NCBI GenBank assembly: GCA_043289735.1
Contig: CP171343.1
Span: 1-64,000 of the forward strand
Direction: 5' to 3'
Source: Acetilactobacillus jinshanensis_A
Lineage (GTDB): Bacteria > Bacillota > Bacilli > Lactobacillales > Lactobacillaceae
Length of the DNA: 64,000 nucleotides
A program made the position numbers and the translations under genes. Positions 1-9,032 of the stretch are shown here, piece by piece. A model generated the notes under the pieces. The model did no database searches. It worked only from the letters and a program-made list of their open reading frames with translations, and had not been told where the DNA came from. Each line of letters starts with the position of its first letter. Position 1 is the stretch's first letter.

Positions 1-1325
1 TGTGGGAACGGATTCGAGATGAATTTAAGAACCACGTTTCACCCACAACTTACGCCACTTGGATTAAACCGGTGATTCCCATCGCGCTAAATAAAAATCA
101 ATTAACCTTGGAGTTACCTTCACCTCTTCATCGGGACTATTGGAAAGCTAAATTATCCCCGATGTTAGTCGAATATGCCTATAAAATCACCCAAACGGAC
201 ATTTCACCAAAGTTCGTCTTAAAGGAAGAACTTCAGCAAAAACAACAGATGGAACTTTCCGTTCAATCCGCTAACCAAAACGCACCGACGTTTAAAAAAC
301 GAACCCATTTGAATCCTAACTACACGTTTCAAAAGTTCGTCGTAGGTAAAGGTAACCAAATGGCACACGCCGCGGCGCTAGTGGTTTCGGATAATCCCGG
401 TGAAATGTATAATCCGCTGCTGATCTACGGTGGCGTAGGCTTAGGTAAAACCCATCTAATGCAAGCGATCGGTAACCGGATTATGCAGAAGGATTCTAAG
501 AAACGGGTTAAGTACGTAACCAGCGAGGCCTTTACCAATGATTTCGTAAAATCGGTCCAAGAACATAAATCAGAAAAATTCCGAAAAGAATACCGTGACG
601 TTGACGTTTTATTGGTGGATGATATTGAATTCTTTGCCAATAAAGGCGGGACTCAAGAAGAGTTTTTCCATACGTTTAACGACTTATACGATGACGGTAA
701 ACAGATCGTGTTAACGAGCGATCGCTTACCAAACGAAATTCCGAAACTGCAGGATCGGTTAGTTTCTCGATTCGCGTGGGGACTATCCGTTGACATTACT
801 CGACCGGATCTAGGAACCCGAATCGCCATCTTAAAGTCCAAAGCTAAATTTGCTCACATTCGAATTCCGCATAACTGCTTGGCATACATCGCCCGAGCCA
901 TCAACTCGAACGTTCGAGAACTAGAGGGCGCATTATCGCGCGTTAAGGCCTACGCCCGTTTCAGACAGCGGACCATTTCGTTAGCCTTAACCAAGCGAGC
1001 TCTTCAGGGCCTTGATATTCAAAAAGCCAATTCAAAAGCCATTTCGATTCCAGCCATTCAGAAAAAAGTTTCGTCATACTTCAACGTGTCAATTCGTGAT
1101 ATTAAAGGAAAAAAGCGGGTTAAGACCATCGTTATTCCGCGACAGATCGCTATGTATCTATCGAGAGAAATCACCAAAACTTCCTTACCTAAAATCGGCA
1201 AAGCCTTTGGCGGTAAAGATCACACCACGGTGATTCACGCCTACGATAAAATTAAGAAAAACCTTAAGACCAATCCTGATATTCAAAACTACGTTGCAGA
1301 CCTTAAGGGCGAGCTACAAAGATAA
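1..1325 (+). CDS. dnaA: Chromosomal replication initiator DnaA (5' end outside window)
   Basis: DnaA is the AAA+ ATPase that binds DnaA boxes at oriC, opens the duplex and recruits DnaB. The reading frame is open from base 3 (Trp-Glu-Arg-Ile-Arg), so only the first few residues are missing; the GTG at 72 is internal, not the start. Visible: domain I, a short linker, Walker A GGVGLGKTH near 429-455, Walker B VLLVDD near 606-623, and the C-terminal helix-turn-helix signature GKDHTTVIHAYDK near 1210-1250 that reads the 9-mer box. It lies directly upstream of a typical oriC and dnaN, as in most Firmicutes, and is probably autoregulated by DnaA boxes. I see no lesion in the visible part. Confidence 0.97.
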   Translation, partial: WERIRDEFKNHVSPTTYATWIKPVIPIALNKNQLTLELPSPLHRDYWKAKLSPMLVEYAYKITQTDISPKFVLKEELQQKQQMELSVQSANQNAPTFKKRTHLNPNYTFQKFVVGKGNQMAHAAALVVSDNPGEMYNPLLIYGGVGLGKTHLMQAIGNRIMQKDSKKRVKYVTSEAFTNDFVKSVQEHKSEKFRKEYRDVDVLLVDDIEFFANKGGTQEEFFHTFNDLYDDGKQIVLTSDRLPNEIPKLQDRLVSRFAWGLSVDITRPDLGTRIAILKSKAKFAHIRIPHNCLAYIARAINSNVRELEGALSRVKAYARFRQRTISLALTKRALQGLDIQKANSKAISIPAIQKKVSSYFNVSIRDIKGKKRVKTIVIPRQIAMYLSREITKTSLPKIGKAFGGKDHTTVIHAYDKIKKNLKTNPDIQNYVADLKGELQR

Positions 1326-1556
1326 TTTAAAAACGCGTATACTTTAAACGTTTAATTAATTAATGGACAACGGAATGAAAGCTTAAAACCTGTTATCCAC
1401 ATAATTTACGAGTTATCAACATTTTATACACAGCGTTATCCACAACGCTATGTGTTGTGATCATAGTACCTTTAGTTCATAACGCTAAGTTATCCACATC
1501 ACCTATTACTACTAAATAATAATTAAACTATATTAAATTAATAAAGGAGCTTCGCC
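1326..1556 (+). other. oriC: Replication origin (oriC) between dnaA and dnaN
   Basis: This non-coding spacer has five same-strand DnaA boxes. Perfect TTATCCACA occurs at 1393-1401, 1436-1444 and 1490-1498; variants are TTATCAACA at 1413-1421 and TTATACACA at 1424-1432. The last box is followed by a trinucleotide-repeat tract and a very AT-rich stretch up to the dnaN ribosome-binding site (AAAGGAG, 1543-1549). Box cluster, then trio, then AT-rich DNA is the layout of the Bacillus-type unwinding element, so melting is expected around 1500-1540. The position between dnaA and dnaN supports the call. Confidence 0.93.
1502..1516 (+). promoter_or_regulatory. DnaA-trio unwinding element
   Basis: Immediately after the perfect DnaA box at 1490-1498 comes CCTATTACTACTAAA, a run of TAT/TAC/TAA triplets followed by AT-rich DNA. 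This matches the known DnaA-trio element of Firmicutes, on which the DnaA filament assembles along one strand to open the origin. The spacing from the box is only a few bases. Assignment is by pattern only. Confidence 0.7.
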
Positions 1557-2606
1557 ATGAAATTCTCAATTAAACGAGCTAACTTTATCGACGGCATCAA
1601 TAAAGTTTCTCGGGCTATATCTAATAAAACCACCATTCCGATCCTAACCGGAATCAAAATCGATGCTACTAAAAAAGGAATCGTCCTAACCGGAAGCAAC
1701 GCTGATATTTCAATTCAGACGTTAATTTCCAGTCAAAATCAAGATAACGAATTAGCAATTTCAGAAACGGGATCAATTGTTTTACCAGCTCGGTTCTTTA
1801 GTAGCGTCGTTAAAAAGCTGCCTGAAGATACCATGAGTCTTTCCGTCGGGGACGATTTCCAGACCGTAATCAAATCCGGTAATTCCTCATTCACCATTAA
1901 CGGCTTAGATGCTAGTAATTATCCTCATCTACCTAAGATTAATACTGATAAATCCGTTAAACTTTCCGGTGATTTATTTAAAGAAATTATTCGCCAGACT
2001 GTCGTTGCGGTTTCCAATCAAGAAAGCCGACCGATTTTAACCGGTGTTCATTTTGTATTAAAGAATTCGCAGTTATTAGCCGTCGCTACCGATAGTCATC
2101 GATTAAGCCAACGAAAAGTTGCTTTACCTAATAATCACGCTAGTTATGACGTTATTATTCCGGGTAAGAGTCTGTTGGAATTATCTAGAATGATCGGTCA
2201 ACATTCCGATGTTGAAATGCGGCTATCCGAAAATCAGGTCCTGTTCATAATGGGCAACACTTCGTTTTATTCTCGACTGTTAGAAGGCAACTATCCGGAC
2301 ACTACCCAGTTGATCCCTAAAGACTCCAGTACTGATGTTCAGTTCAACGCTCCGGCATTATTGGCCGCGATCGAACGAGCATCCCTGCTCTCGCATGCGT
2401 CCCGAAACAACGTGATTCAGATGAGTATCAAACCGGGTCAGGATAACGTTACGATCACCGGAAATTCCCCTGACATTGGTAAAGTAAAGGAACAGCTAAA
2501 GCCTAAGTCCGTGACCGGCAAGGATTTAGACATCTCGTTTAACCCTGATTACATGAAGGACGCTTTGAAGTCATTAGGTAACACGATGGTCAACGTTGAT
2601 TTCTGA
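1557..2606 (+). CDS. dnaN: DNA polymerase III beta sliding clamp, cut by an in-frame stop
   Basis: DnaN forms the ring that tethers DNA polymerase III to DNA. The frame starts at ATG 1557 with AAAGGAG seven bases upstream. An in-frame TGA at 2604-2606 ends it after 349 residues. Translation past the TGA in the same frame continues with perfect family sequence (LRPFTLLPTEDHK ... LITPVRTF) to a TAA at 2691-2693, giving the usual length of about 378 residues. The lost 28 residues are the last strands of domain III and the C-terminal tail, which line the pocket that binds polymerase and clamp loader. Because the gene is essential, a base-calling error is the first explanation; real truncation or stop readthrough are alternatives. 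The DNA up to 2693 should be treated as dnaN. Confidence 0.93.
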   Translation: MKFSIKRANFIDGINKVSRAISNKTTIPILTGIKIDATKKGIVLTGSNADISIQTLISSQNQDNELAISETGSIVLPARFFSSVVKKLPEDTMSLSVGDDFQTVIKSGNSSFTINGLDASNYPHLPKINTDKSVKLSGDLFKEIIRQTVVAVSNQESRPILTGVHFVLKNSQLLAVATDSHRLSQRKVALPNNHASYDVIIPGKSLLELSRMIGQHSDVEMRLSENQVLFIMGNTSFYSRLLEGNYPDTTQLIPKDSSTDVQFNAPALLAAIERASLLSHASRNNVIQMSIKPGQDNVTITGNSPDIGKVKEQLKPKSVTGKDLDISFNPDYMKDALKSLGNTMVNVDF

Positions 2607-2725
2607 TCTTCGTTGCGACCGTTTACGCTGTTACCGACTGAAGATCACAAGAAGAATTTCGTTCAGTTGATTACGCCGGTCCGAACTTTTTAAATTGAAA
2701 CTTCATTGAATTTAATAAATTAACG

Positions 2726-2756
2726 AAAAGCTCGGTTTTTAACCGAGCTTTTTTGT
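2726..2756 (+). terminator. Rho-independent terminator after dnaN
   Basis: A perfect 10-bp stem AAGCTCGGTT / AACCGAGCTT (2728-2737 and 2741-2750) with a TTT loop is followed by a T-run. It ends the dnaA-dnaN transcription unit. Confidence 0.9.
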
Positions 2757-2883
2757 TTATATATCTGAAATTTAAGAATAATCGGCAAATAATTTAGATT
2801 TAAGGCGTTTTTTAATTAATAACGTGTCATTGATTAAAATTAGGCTAAATTAGCTAGAAGCGGTTATAAATTGCTAAATATGT

Positions 2884-2889
2884 TATAAT
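2884..2889 (+). promoter_or_regulatory. -10 box of the yaaA-recF-gyrBA promoter
   Basis: A consensus TATAAT lies in an AT-rich spacer about 25 bases before the yaaA ribosome-binding site; the -35 is weak. The ATG at 2888 overlaps this -10 box, so it cannot be the yaaA start. Confidence 0.6.
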
Positions 2890-2914
2890 GATAATTGAAA
2901 AGGTGGGTGAAACT

Positions 2915-3133
2915 TTGAAAAAGACCTTTAATTTAAAAACCGATTACATTACGTTGGGTCAGTTATTAAAAGCGGAATCCATTGTGGCAACCGGAGGCCG
3001 TGCTAAATGGTACTTAAAAGCCCATCCGGTTGAATTGAACGGTGAATTAGAAAATCGCCGGGGCAAGAAGCTGTATTCCGGTGATAACGTCGTGATTCCC
3101 GGTCAAGGGATGCTGTTTATTCGAAAAAAGTAG
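2915..3133 (+). CDS. yaaA: S4-domain RNA-binding protein YaaA
   Basis: This is a small S4-domain RNA-binding protein of about 72 residues, conserved between dnaN and recF in Firmicutes; its target is not well defined. I choose the TTG at 2915 because AGGTGGG sits 6-8 bases upstream and because the longer ATG frame at 2888 overlaps the promoter -10 box. The product begins MKKTFNLKTDYITLGQ and keeps the S4 core: GGRAKWYL, a basic helix, then the beta-strands ending GDNVVIPGQG. It is separated from recF by only eight bases and is almost certainly cotranscribed with it. Confidence 0.9.
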   Translation: MKKTFNLKTDYITLGQLLKAESIVATGGRAKWYLKAHPVELNGELENRRGKKLYSGDNVVIPGQGMLFIRKK

Positions 3134-3141
3134 GTTGAATC

Positions 3142-4263
3142 ATGAAACTCAGTGAACTCAAGCTACATAACTTTCGAAATTATGGTCAGGCCGACGTTCG
3201 TTTCGCCCCGGGGATCAACGTTTTTATCGGTAATAACGCCCAGGGCAAGACCAATCTGCTGGAGTCCGTTTACGTTTTGGCGCTAGCCCGAAGCCACCGG
3301 ACCCACAATAATCGGGATTTGATTAAGTGGACACAAGATACCGCGCAGGTCAAGGGCCTGGTTAAAAAGCGGACCGGTGATCTGCATCTTGAGCTGGATC
3401 TAGGCCGTCATGGCAAACGAGCTAAAGTTAATTATTTACGGCAGGCCCGTTTATCCAGTTACGTAGGGCAATTCAACGTGGTGTTGTTTTCACCCGATGA
3501 TCTGTCGATCGTTAAGGGCGCTCCGCGAATTCGGCGCCACTTCATGAATACGGAATTTAGTCAGATGAGCAATCGGTACATGTATAACGTGGCCCAGTAC
3601 AAAGATATTCTGCAGCAGCGAAATCATTACTTAAAAAGTCTGCATTACCATCACGCTTCGGATTTAGTTTACTTAAGTGTTCTGTCAGATCAATTAGCCG
3701 CGTTCGGTGCTGAAATTATCGATCAGCGCATTCGTCTATTAAAGCGGTTAGAAAAATGGGCTCGTAAAATCGACCGGGAAATTTCGTTAGCGACGGAGCA
3801 TCTGCATCTAAAGTACGAGACCGCGTTAAAGTCTGATCAGACGGGATCGGTTAAAGAAATTTACGGTGAATTAAAACGGCTTTATGCGAACGCTCGAGGC
3901 CGTGAGATTAGAAAAGGAACCACGGCTTTAGGTCCGCATCGGGACGATTTAAGGTTCATCATCAACGGGAAGGACGTCCAGACGTTTGGCTCGCAAGGTC
4001 AGCAGCGAACCAGTGCTTTAGCGATTAAGCTGGCCGAGATTGATCTGATGAAGGAAGTTACCGGTGAATATCCGGTTCTACTATTAGACGATGTTTTATC
4101 GGAATTGGATAATAAGCGGCAGACCCATTTACTTCGCGCGATTCAGAATAAGGTGCAGACGTTTATCACCACCACTAATTTAAGCGGTGTGGCGAGAAAT
4201 TTGATTCAAGATCCGAAGATTTTTCGGATTACTCACGGAACCATTCGGGTTTCCGATGAATAA
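3142..4263 (+). CDS. recF: DNA replication and repair protein RecF
   Basis: RecF is an SMC-like ATPase that loads RecA at single-strand gaps. The product has 373 residues, the normal length. The N-terminal Walker A is GNNAQGKTNLLE (residues about 30-41). The ABC-type signature lies in FGSQGQQRTSALAIKL, and Walker B is VLLLDDVLSELD. It sits in the conserved yaaA-recF-gyrB order, starts at ATG right after yaaA and ends about 40 bases before gyrB, so these genes form an operon. No lesion seen. Confidence 0.96.
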   Translation: MKLSELKLHNFRNYGQADVRFAPGINVFIGNNAQGKTNLLESVYVLALARSHRTHNNRDLIKWTQDTAQVKGLVKKRTGDLHLELDLGRHGKRAKVNYLRQARLSSYVGQFNVVLFSPDDLSIVKGAPRIRRHFMNTEFSQMSNRYMYNVAQYKDILQQRNHYLKSLHYHHASDLVYLSVLSDQLAAFGAEIIDQRIRLLKRLEKWARKIDREISLATEHLHLKYETALKSDQTGSVKEIYGELKRLYANARGREIRKGTTALGPHRDDLRFIINGKDVQTFGSQGQQRTSALAIKLAEIDLMKEVTGEYPVLLLDDVLSELDNKRQTHLLRAIQNKVQTFITTTNLSGVARNLIQDPKIFRITHGTIRVSDE

Positions 4264-4305
4264 GTTAAAAGTTGTTGAAGTGAGTTAATTAAAGGAGGAC
4301 CTTCT

Positions 4306-6246
4306 TTGACTGACGATCAAAAAGCAAGAGAAAAAGGCGGCCAATATAACGCTAGTCAGATTCAAGTCTTAAAAGGCCTGGAAGCCGTTCGGAAGCGGCC
4401 CGGGATGTACATTGGATCGACTAGTTCCCAGGGCTTGCATCATTTAGTTTGGGAAATCGTTGATAACAGTATCGACGAAGCCTTAGCGGGCTTTGCTAAT
4501 AACATTGAAGTTACGGTTAATAAAGATAACAGTATCACCGACGTCGATGACGGTCGTGGAATTCCGGTCGGTACCCAGAAAGATACTGGCAAGCCGGCTT
4601 TAGAAGTTATCTTCACGATTCTGCACGCCGGTGGTAAATTCGGCGGCGGCGGTTATAAAGTTTCCGGTGGCCTGCACGGTGTGGGTGCCAGTGTCGTTAA
4701 CGCCCTTTCGAAAGAATTGGACGTTACCGTTGCCCGTGGCGGCAAGAAATATTATATGAAATTCTCCCGTGGCCACGTCGTAACGCCGATGAAGGTGATC
4801 GGGACCTGCCCGAAGACGGATACCGGGACTAAGGTTCATTTCTTGCCGGATCCGGATATCTTTTTAGAAACCACCGTTTATGACTTTAAAGATTTAAATA
4901 ACCGAATTCGTGAACTGGCCTTCTTGAATAAAGGTCTGCATTTAACGTTGACCGATGAACGTCACGGGAAGCCCGTCGTTAAGGACTACAAATTCGAAGG
5001 CGGTATCAAGCACTACGTTGAATTTCTAGATCGTGATAAACAGAGTATGTTTAAAGAACCGGTCTATTTCCAGGGTAAGAATCACGGCATCGAAGTTGAA
5101 GTCGCCCTTCAGTATACCGATGATTACCACAGTAAACTGTTAACCTTTACTAATAACATTCACACCATTGAAGGCGGAACCCATGAAGAAGGCTTTAAGC
5201 AGGCTTTAACGCGAGTCATTAACGACTACGCCCGTAAGAATAAGCTGTTAAAGAAGAACCAGAAGAACTTAACGGGTGACGACGTTCGTGAAGGAATCAC
5301 CGCCATCGTCAGTATTAAGCATCCGAATCCGCAGTTCGAAGGCCAGACCAAGACCCGTTTAGGTAATTTAGATGCCCGAACGGCCGTTAACAAAGTCTTT
5401 GGTCATCAGTTAATGAAGTTCTTGTTAGAAAACCCGAAGCTTGCCAAGAAAATCGTTAAGAAGAGCGACGTTGCTTCTAAAGCTCGGGATGCTGCTCGTC
5501 GAGCTCGAGAAGTCACCCGAAAGAAGAGCGGCTTGGAAATTTCGAACCTACCGGGTAAGTTAGCTGATAACACCAGTAAGGATCCTAACATTTCGGAACT
5601 ATTCATCGTCGAAGGTGATTCAGCCGGTGGTTCTGCTAAACAGGGCCGTTCCCGTTTAACCCAGGCCATTTTGCCGATTCGAGGCAAGATTTTGAACGTT
5701 GAAAAGGCTAGTATGAACCGGATCCTGGCTAACGACGAGATCCGTTCGTTGATTACCGCGATGGGCGCCGGTTTTGGTGACAGCTTTAACATTTTAAAGG
5801 CTAATTATCATAAATTGATTCTAATGACCGATGCCGATGTCGATGGTTATCATATTCAAACCCTGTTATTAACGCTAATTTACAATTACATGCGGCCGTT
5901 GCTGTACGCCGGTTACGTTTACATCGCTCAGCCGCCGTTATACCGTTTACGTCAGGGCAAAATGCAGCGTTACATTGGAACCGATGACGAACTGCATCAA
6001 GCCTTAGGTGAAATACCAGCTTCACCAAAGCCTGACATTCAGCGATACAAGGGACTAGGTGAAATGGACCCGAGTCAGTTGTGGTCAACCACTATGGATC
6101 CGCGCCACCGTCGTCTGTTACGGGTCGACCCCAGTGACGCTAAGGCCGTCGCCCATTCGTTCGAGATGCTGATGGGCAGCAAGGTTGCTCCGCGAAAGAA
6201 ATTCATCAAGGATAACGCGACGTTCGTTCAGAACCTAGACGTTTAA
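4306..6246 (+). CDS. gyrB: DNA gyrase subunit B
   Basis: GyrB is the ATPase subunit of gyrase (A2B2), which introduces negative supercoils ahead of forks. The product is 646 residues and starts at a TTG preceded by AAAGGAGGA, a very strong ribosome-binding site. Visible are the GHKL ATPase domain (EIVDNSIDEA, DDGRGIPV, the GGGGYKVSGGLHGVG lid) and the TOPRIM domain with EGDSAGGSAKQGR and DADVDG metal-binding motifs. The C-terminal IQRYKGLGEM motif is intact. It lies in operon with recF and gyrA. Nothing is missing. Confidence 0.97.
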   Translation: MTDDQKAREKGGQYNASQIQVLKGLEAVRKRPGMYIGSTSSQGLHHLVWEIVDNSIDEALAGFANNIEVTVNKDNSITDVDDGRGIPVGTQKDTGKPALEVIFTILHAGGKFGGGGYKVSGGLHGVGASVVNALSKELDVTVARGGKKYYMKFSRGHVVTPMKVIGTCPKTDTGTKVHFLPDPDIFLETTVYDFKDLNNRIRELAFLNKGLHLTLTDERHGKPVVKDYKFEGGIKHYVEFLDRDKQSMFKEPVYFQGKNHGIEVEVALQYTDDYHSKLLTFTNNIHTIEGGTHEEGFKQALTRVINDYARKNKLLKKNQKNLTGDDVREGITAIVSIKHPNPQFEGQTKTRLGNLDARTAVNKVFGHQLMKFLLENPKLAKKIVKKSDVASKARDAARRAREVTRKKSGLEISNLPGKLADNTSKDPNISELFIVEGDSAGGSAKQGRSRLTQAILPIRGKILNVEKASMNRILANDEIRSLITAMGAGFGDSFNILKANYHKLILMTDADVDGYHIQTLLLTLIYNYMRPLLYAGYVYIAQPPLYRLRQGKMQRYIGTDDELHQALGEIPASPKPDIQRYKGLGEMDPSQLWSTTMDPRHRRLLRVDPSDAKAVAHSFEMLMGSKVAPRKKFIKDNATFVQNLDV

Positions 6247-6326
6247 AGTTAAAGTGTTATGTGTTAAATAAGTTAACAATGATTAACAGTTAACAATTAA
6301 CAGCCGCTGTGAATGGAGGAAACCAT

Positions 6327-8783
6327 ATGGCGAACGAAGATTTAAATAATCGAATCACGAACGTTGACCTGTCAAAACGGATGCGGTCTTCGTTCTTGGA
6401 TTACGCGATGAGTGTCATCGTGGCCCGTGCGCTGCCGGACGTCTGTGATGGTTTGAAGCCGGTTCAGCGCCGAATCCTGTATGATATGCACGAATTAGGC
6501 GTTACGCCTGATAAGCCCTATAAGAAATCGGCCCGAGTCGTCGGTGACGTTTTAGGTAAATATCATCCCCATGGTGACAGTGCCGTATACGGGGCCTTAG
6601 TTCGAATGGCCCAGCCGTTTAGCTATCGTTATATGTTAGTCGACGGCCACGGTAACTTTGGTTCGATCGATGGTGATGGCGCCGCCGCCATGCGTTATAC
6701 CGAAGCTCGTTTGAGCCGGGTCTCCGTTGAAATGCTTCGTGATATTAATAAAGACACCGTTAAATTTCAGGATAACTACGATGGAACCGAACGGGAACCG
6801 GTCGTTTTACCGGCTCGTTTCCCAAACCTATTGGTTAACGGTGCTAACGGGATTGCCGTTGGGATGGCCACTAACATTCCGCCGCATAATTTAAGTGAAG
6901 TCATCGACGGAATTCATATGCTGATGCACCATCCGGACGTTACGGTTCCCGAATTAATGAAGGTCATTCCGGGGCCTGATTTTCCAACCGGCGGTGTCGT
7001 AATCGGTAAATCCGGAATTCGCAAGGCTTATCAGACCGGCCGCGGAACCATTGCTTTACGTGCCAAGGTCGACATTCAGGAACAGAAGAACGGTAAAAAA
7101 CAGATCGTGATCACCCAGATGCCATACATGGTTAACAAGGCCCAGCTGGTTAAGCACATTGCCAATCTGGTCCGTGAGAAACGGATCATGGGCATTACCG
7201 ACGTTAACGATGAATCTGACCGTGAAGGCTTACGGGTGGTCATTAAGGTTCGCCGGGACGCCAGCGCCCAGATCATCTTGAATAATCTATACAAGATGAC
7301 CCTGTTACAGACTTCGTTCAGCTTTAATATGCTGGCGATCGTTAACGGTGCCCCGCGTTTGTTGAACCTCAAGCAGATTCTTCAGTATTACCTAAAGCAC
7401 CAGGTCGAAGTCGTTCGCCGGCGGGTTAAGTACGAACTGACCCGGGCCCAGAAGCGTGATGAAATCATGCGGGGCCTCTTGATCGCTTTGGATCACATCA
7501 AGGAAATCATTCGGATTATCCGCAGTCCAAAGACCAGCGTGATTGCTAAAGCTCGTTTGATTGATAACTTTAGGTTAACGGATCGTCAAGCCCAGGCCAT
7601 TCTGGACATGCGGTTAGTTCGTTTAACCGGCTTAGAATACGACAAGATCGAAGCCACCCATAAGAAGTTATTAAAGAACATTGCTAATTACAAAGCCATT
7701 TTGGGCGATCCGAAGAAAGTTGATCAGATTATTGATGCCCAGATCATGAAATTAAAGAAGCGGTTTGGTGATAAGCGCCGAACCAAGATCGTCTTTGGCA
7801 AGGTCATGAGCATTGAAGATGAAGACTTGATTGAACCGAAGGACGTCATGGTTACCTTGACCCATCGCGGCTACGTCAAGCGTTTGGATACCGATGACTT
7901 TAAGACGCAGAACCGCGGCGGCCGTGGAATTCAAGGCATGGACGTTCATAACGATGACTTCGTTGAGCATCTGATTTCCACCAACACGCACGACACGCTA
8001 CTGCTGTTCACTAACGCCGGTAAGGTTTACCGAATGAAGGTCTACCAGATTCCCGAATACGGTCGAAACGCCAAAGGATTGCCGATCATTAACTTCCTGC
8101 GGATCAATCCGAAAGAACGGATTCAGGCCGTTATCAACGTGTCCGAAAAGGCTCACGATAAAGATAAATACCTGTTCTTCACTACGGTTCACGGCACCGT
8201 TAAACGGACGCCCGTTAAGGACTTTATGAACATTCGCCGCAGCGGTTTGAAGGCGATTCATTTGAAGAACGGCGACGAGCTGCTGAACGTTTCGATCGTC
8301 AGCGGCAAGCAGAACGTGATCATCGGTACTCATCAGGGTTACGCCGTTACCTTCCCGGTCGACACGGTTCGTTCAATGGGCCGTGGTGCCACCGGTGTTA
8401 AGGGCGTTACCCTGCGTCCTAAGGATTACGCGGTCGGTGCCGATGTCTTGGGTCCCCGGGATGACGTCTTCGTAATTTCCGAAAAGGGTTACGGAAAACG
8501 GACGCCCGCTAATCAATACCAGGTCAAAGGCCGTGGCGGTAAAGGAATCAAGACCGTTAACGTCGCCAAGAAGAACGGCCCGTTATCTGGATTAACGACG
8601 TTGCACGGGACTGAAGATCTGATGCTGATGACTAACCGCGGGGTTACGATCCGGTTCAGCGCTGCCAGCGTATCCGAAACCAGCCGAGTAACTTACGGGG
8701 TTCGTCTGATCCGTGTTAACAAAGGATCTAAAGTTTCGACCATCGCTAAAGTTCCGCACGAAGACACTCCTGAAAAGAACTAA
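6327..8783 (+). CDS. gyrA: DNA gyrase subunit A
   Basis: GyrA is the DNA-cleaving subunit of gyrase. I set the start at ATG 6327, eight bases after TGGAGGA; an upstream in-frame ATG at 6309 overlaps the ribosome-binding site. The product is about 818 residues. It has the winged-helix breakage-reunion domain with catalytic Tyr in AMRYTEARL, a coiled coil, and the C-terminal beta-pinwheel with a GyrA-box-like QNRGGRGIQG. In the quinolone-resistance region HPHGDSAVYGALVRM, Ser83 (E. coli numbering) is kept, but position 87, normally acidic, is Gly (GGG codon). The region 6270-6305 ahead of the gene repeats TTAACA several times. Confidence 0.97.
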   Translation: MANEDLNNRITNVDLSKRMRSSFLDYAMSVIVARALPDVCDGLKPVQRRILYDMHELGVTPDKPYKKSARVVGDVLGKYHPHGDSAVYGALVRMAQPFSYRYMLVDGHGNFGSIDGDGAAAMRYTEARLSRVSVEMLRDINKDTVKFQDNYDGTEREPVVLPARFPNLLVNGANGIAVGMATNIPPHNLSEVIDGIHMLMHHPDVTVPELMKVIPGPDFPTGGVVIGKSGIRKAYQTGRGTIALRAKVDIQEQKNGKKQIVITQMPYMVNKAQLVKHIANLVREKRIMGITDVNDESDREGLRVVIKVRRDASAQIILNNLYKMTLLQTSFSFNMLAIVNGAPRLLNLKQILQYYLKHQVEVVRRRVKYELTRAQKRDEIMRGLLIALDHIKEIIRIIRSPKTSVIAKARLIDNFRLTDRQAQAILDMRLVRLTGLEYDKIEATHKKLLKNIANYKAILGDPKKVDQIIDAQIMKLKKRFGDKRRTKIVFGKVMSIEDEDLIEPKDVMVTLTHRGYVKRLDTDDFKTQNRGGRGIQGMDVHNDDFVEHLISTNTHDTLLLFTNAGKVYRMKVYQIPEYGRNAKGLPIINFLRINPKERIQAVINVSEKAHDKDKYLFFTTVHGTVKRTPVKDFMNIRRSGLKAIHLKNGDELLNVSIVSGKQNVIIGTHQGYAVTFPVDTVRSMGRGATGVKGVTLRPKDYAVGADVLGPRDDVFVISEKGYGKRTPANQYQVKGRGGKGIKTVNVAKKNGPLSGLTTLHGTEDLMLMTNRGVTIRFSAASVSETSRVTYGVRLIRVNKGSKVSTIAKVPHEDTPEKN

Positions 8784-8840
8784 AAATCAGCGGATACGAA
8801 AAACCAAAATAATTTTCTAAATTAATTAAATAATTTACGA

Positions 8841-8869
8841 AAGACGGACGTTAGCGCCCGTCTTTTTCG
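8841..8869 (+). terminator. Terminator after gyrA
   Basis: The stem GACGGACG / CGCCCGTC (8843-8850 and 8855-8862, one G-U pair) with a TTAG loop is followed by CTTTTTCG. It ends the yaaA-recF-gyrB-gyrA operon. Confidence 0.88.
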
Positions 8870-8908
8870 TAATTAGAGACGGTCGTAAATCAATAAATTC
8901 AGACAAGA

Positions 8909-8938
8909 TTGAATCTAAAGCTTTAGTTGTGGTAAAAT
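8909..8938 (+). promoter_or_regulatory. Promoter of the rpsF-ssb-rpsR operon
   Basis: TTGAAT (8909-8914) and TAAAAT (8933-8938) are separated by 18 bases, with an extended -10 TG (TGTGGTAAAAT). It lies about 95 bases before rpsF, consistent with a long regulatory leader. Confidence 0.65.
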
Positions 8939-8947
8939 TTTAGTTTG

Positions 8948-9024
8948 TAGACGGGGTGTAGAACCGCGTTTGCCCTGCTCCTGAAAAATTTCACATTCGG
9001 GAGCCTGAAGACCATAGGGAGGTG
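8948..9024 (+). promoter_or_regulatory. rpsF 5' leader, probable S6:S18 autoregulatory RNA
   Basis: The untranslated leader contains a hairpin CTCCTGA / TCGGGAG (about 8978-9003) flanked by GC-rich single-stranded segments (GTAGAACCGCG, GAAGACC), ending at the GGGAGGTG ribosome-binding site. In many bacteria the S6:S18 complex binds such a leader and represses the operon. The assignment rests on position and structure; I did not verify the consensus nucleotide by nucleotide. Confidence 0.5.
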
Positions 9025-9032
9025 TGAACATT

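Noticed and set aside
2888..2914. Longer YaaA start at ATG 2888
   Set aside because: The ATG overlaps the TATAAT -10 box; TTG 2915 has a proper ribosome-binding site.
5406..5792. Antisense open frame inside gyrB (and similar ones in gyrA)
   Set aside because: They mirror the codon bias of the sense gene, have no ribosome-binding site and no family similarity.
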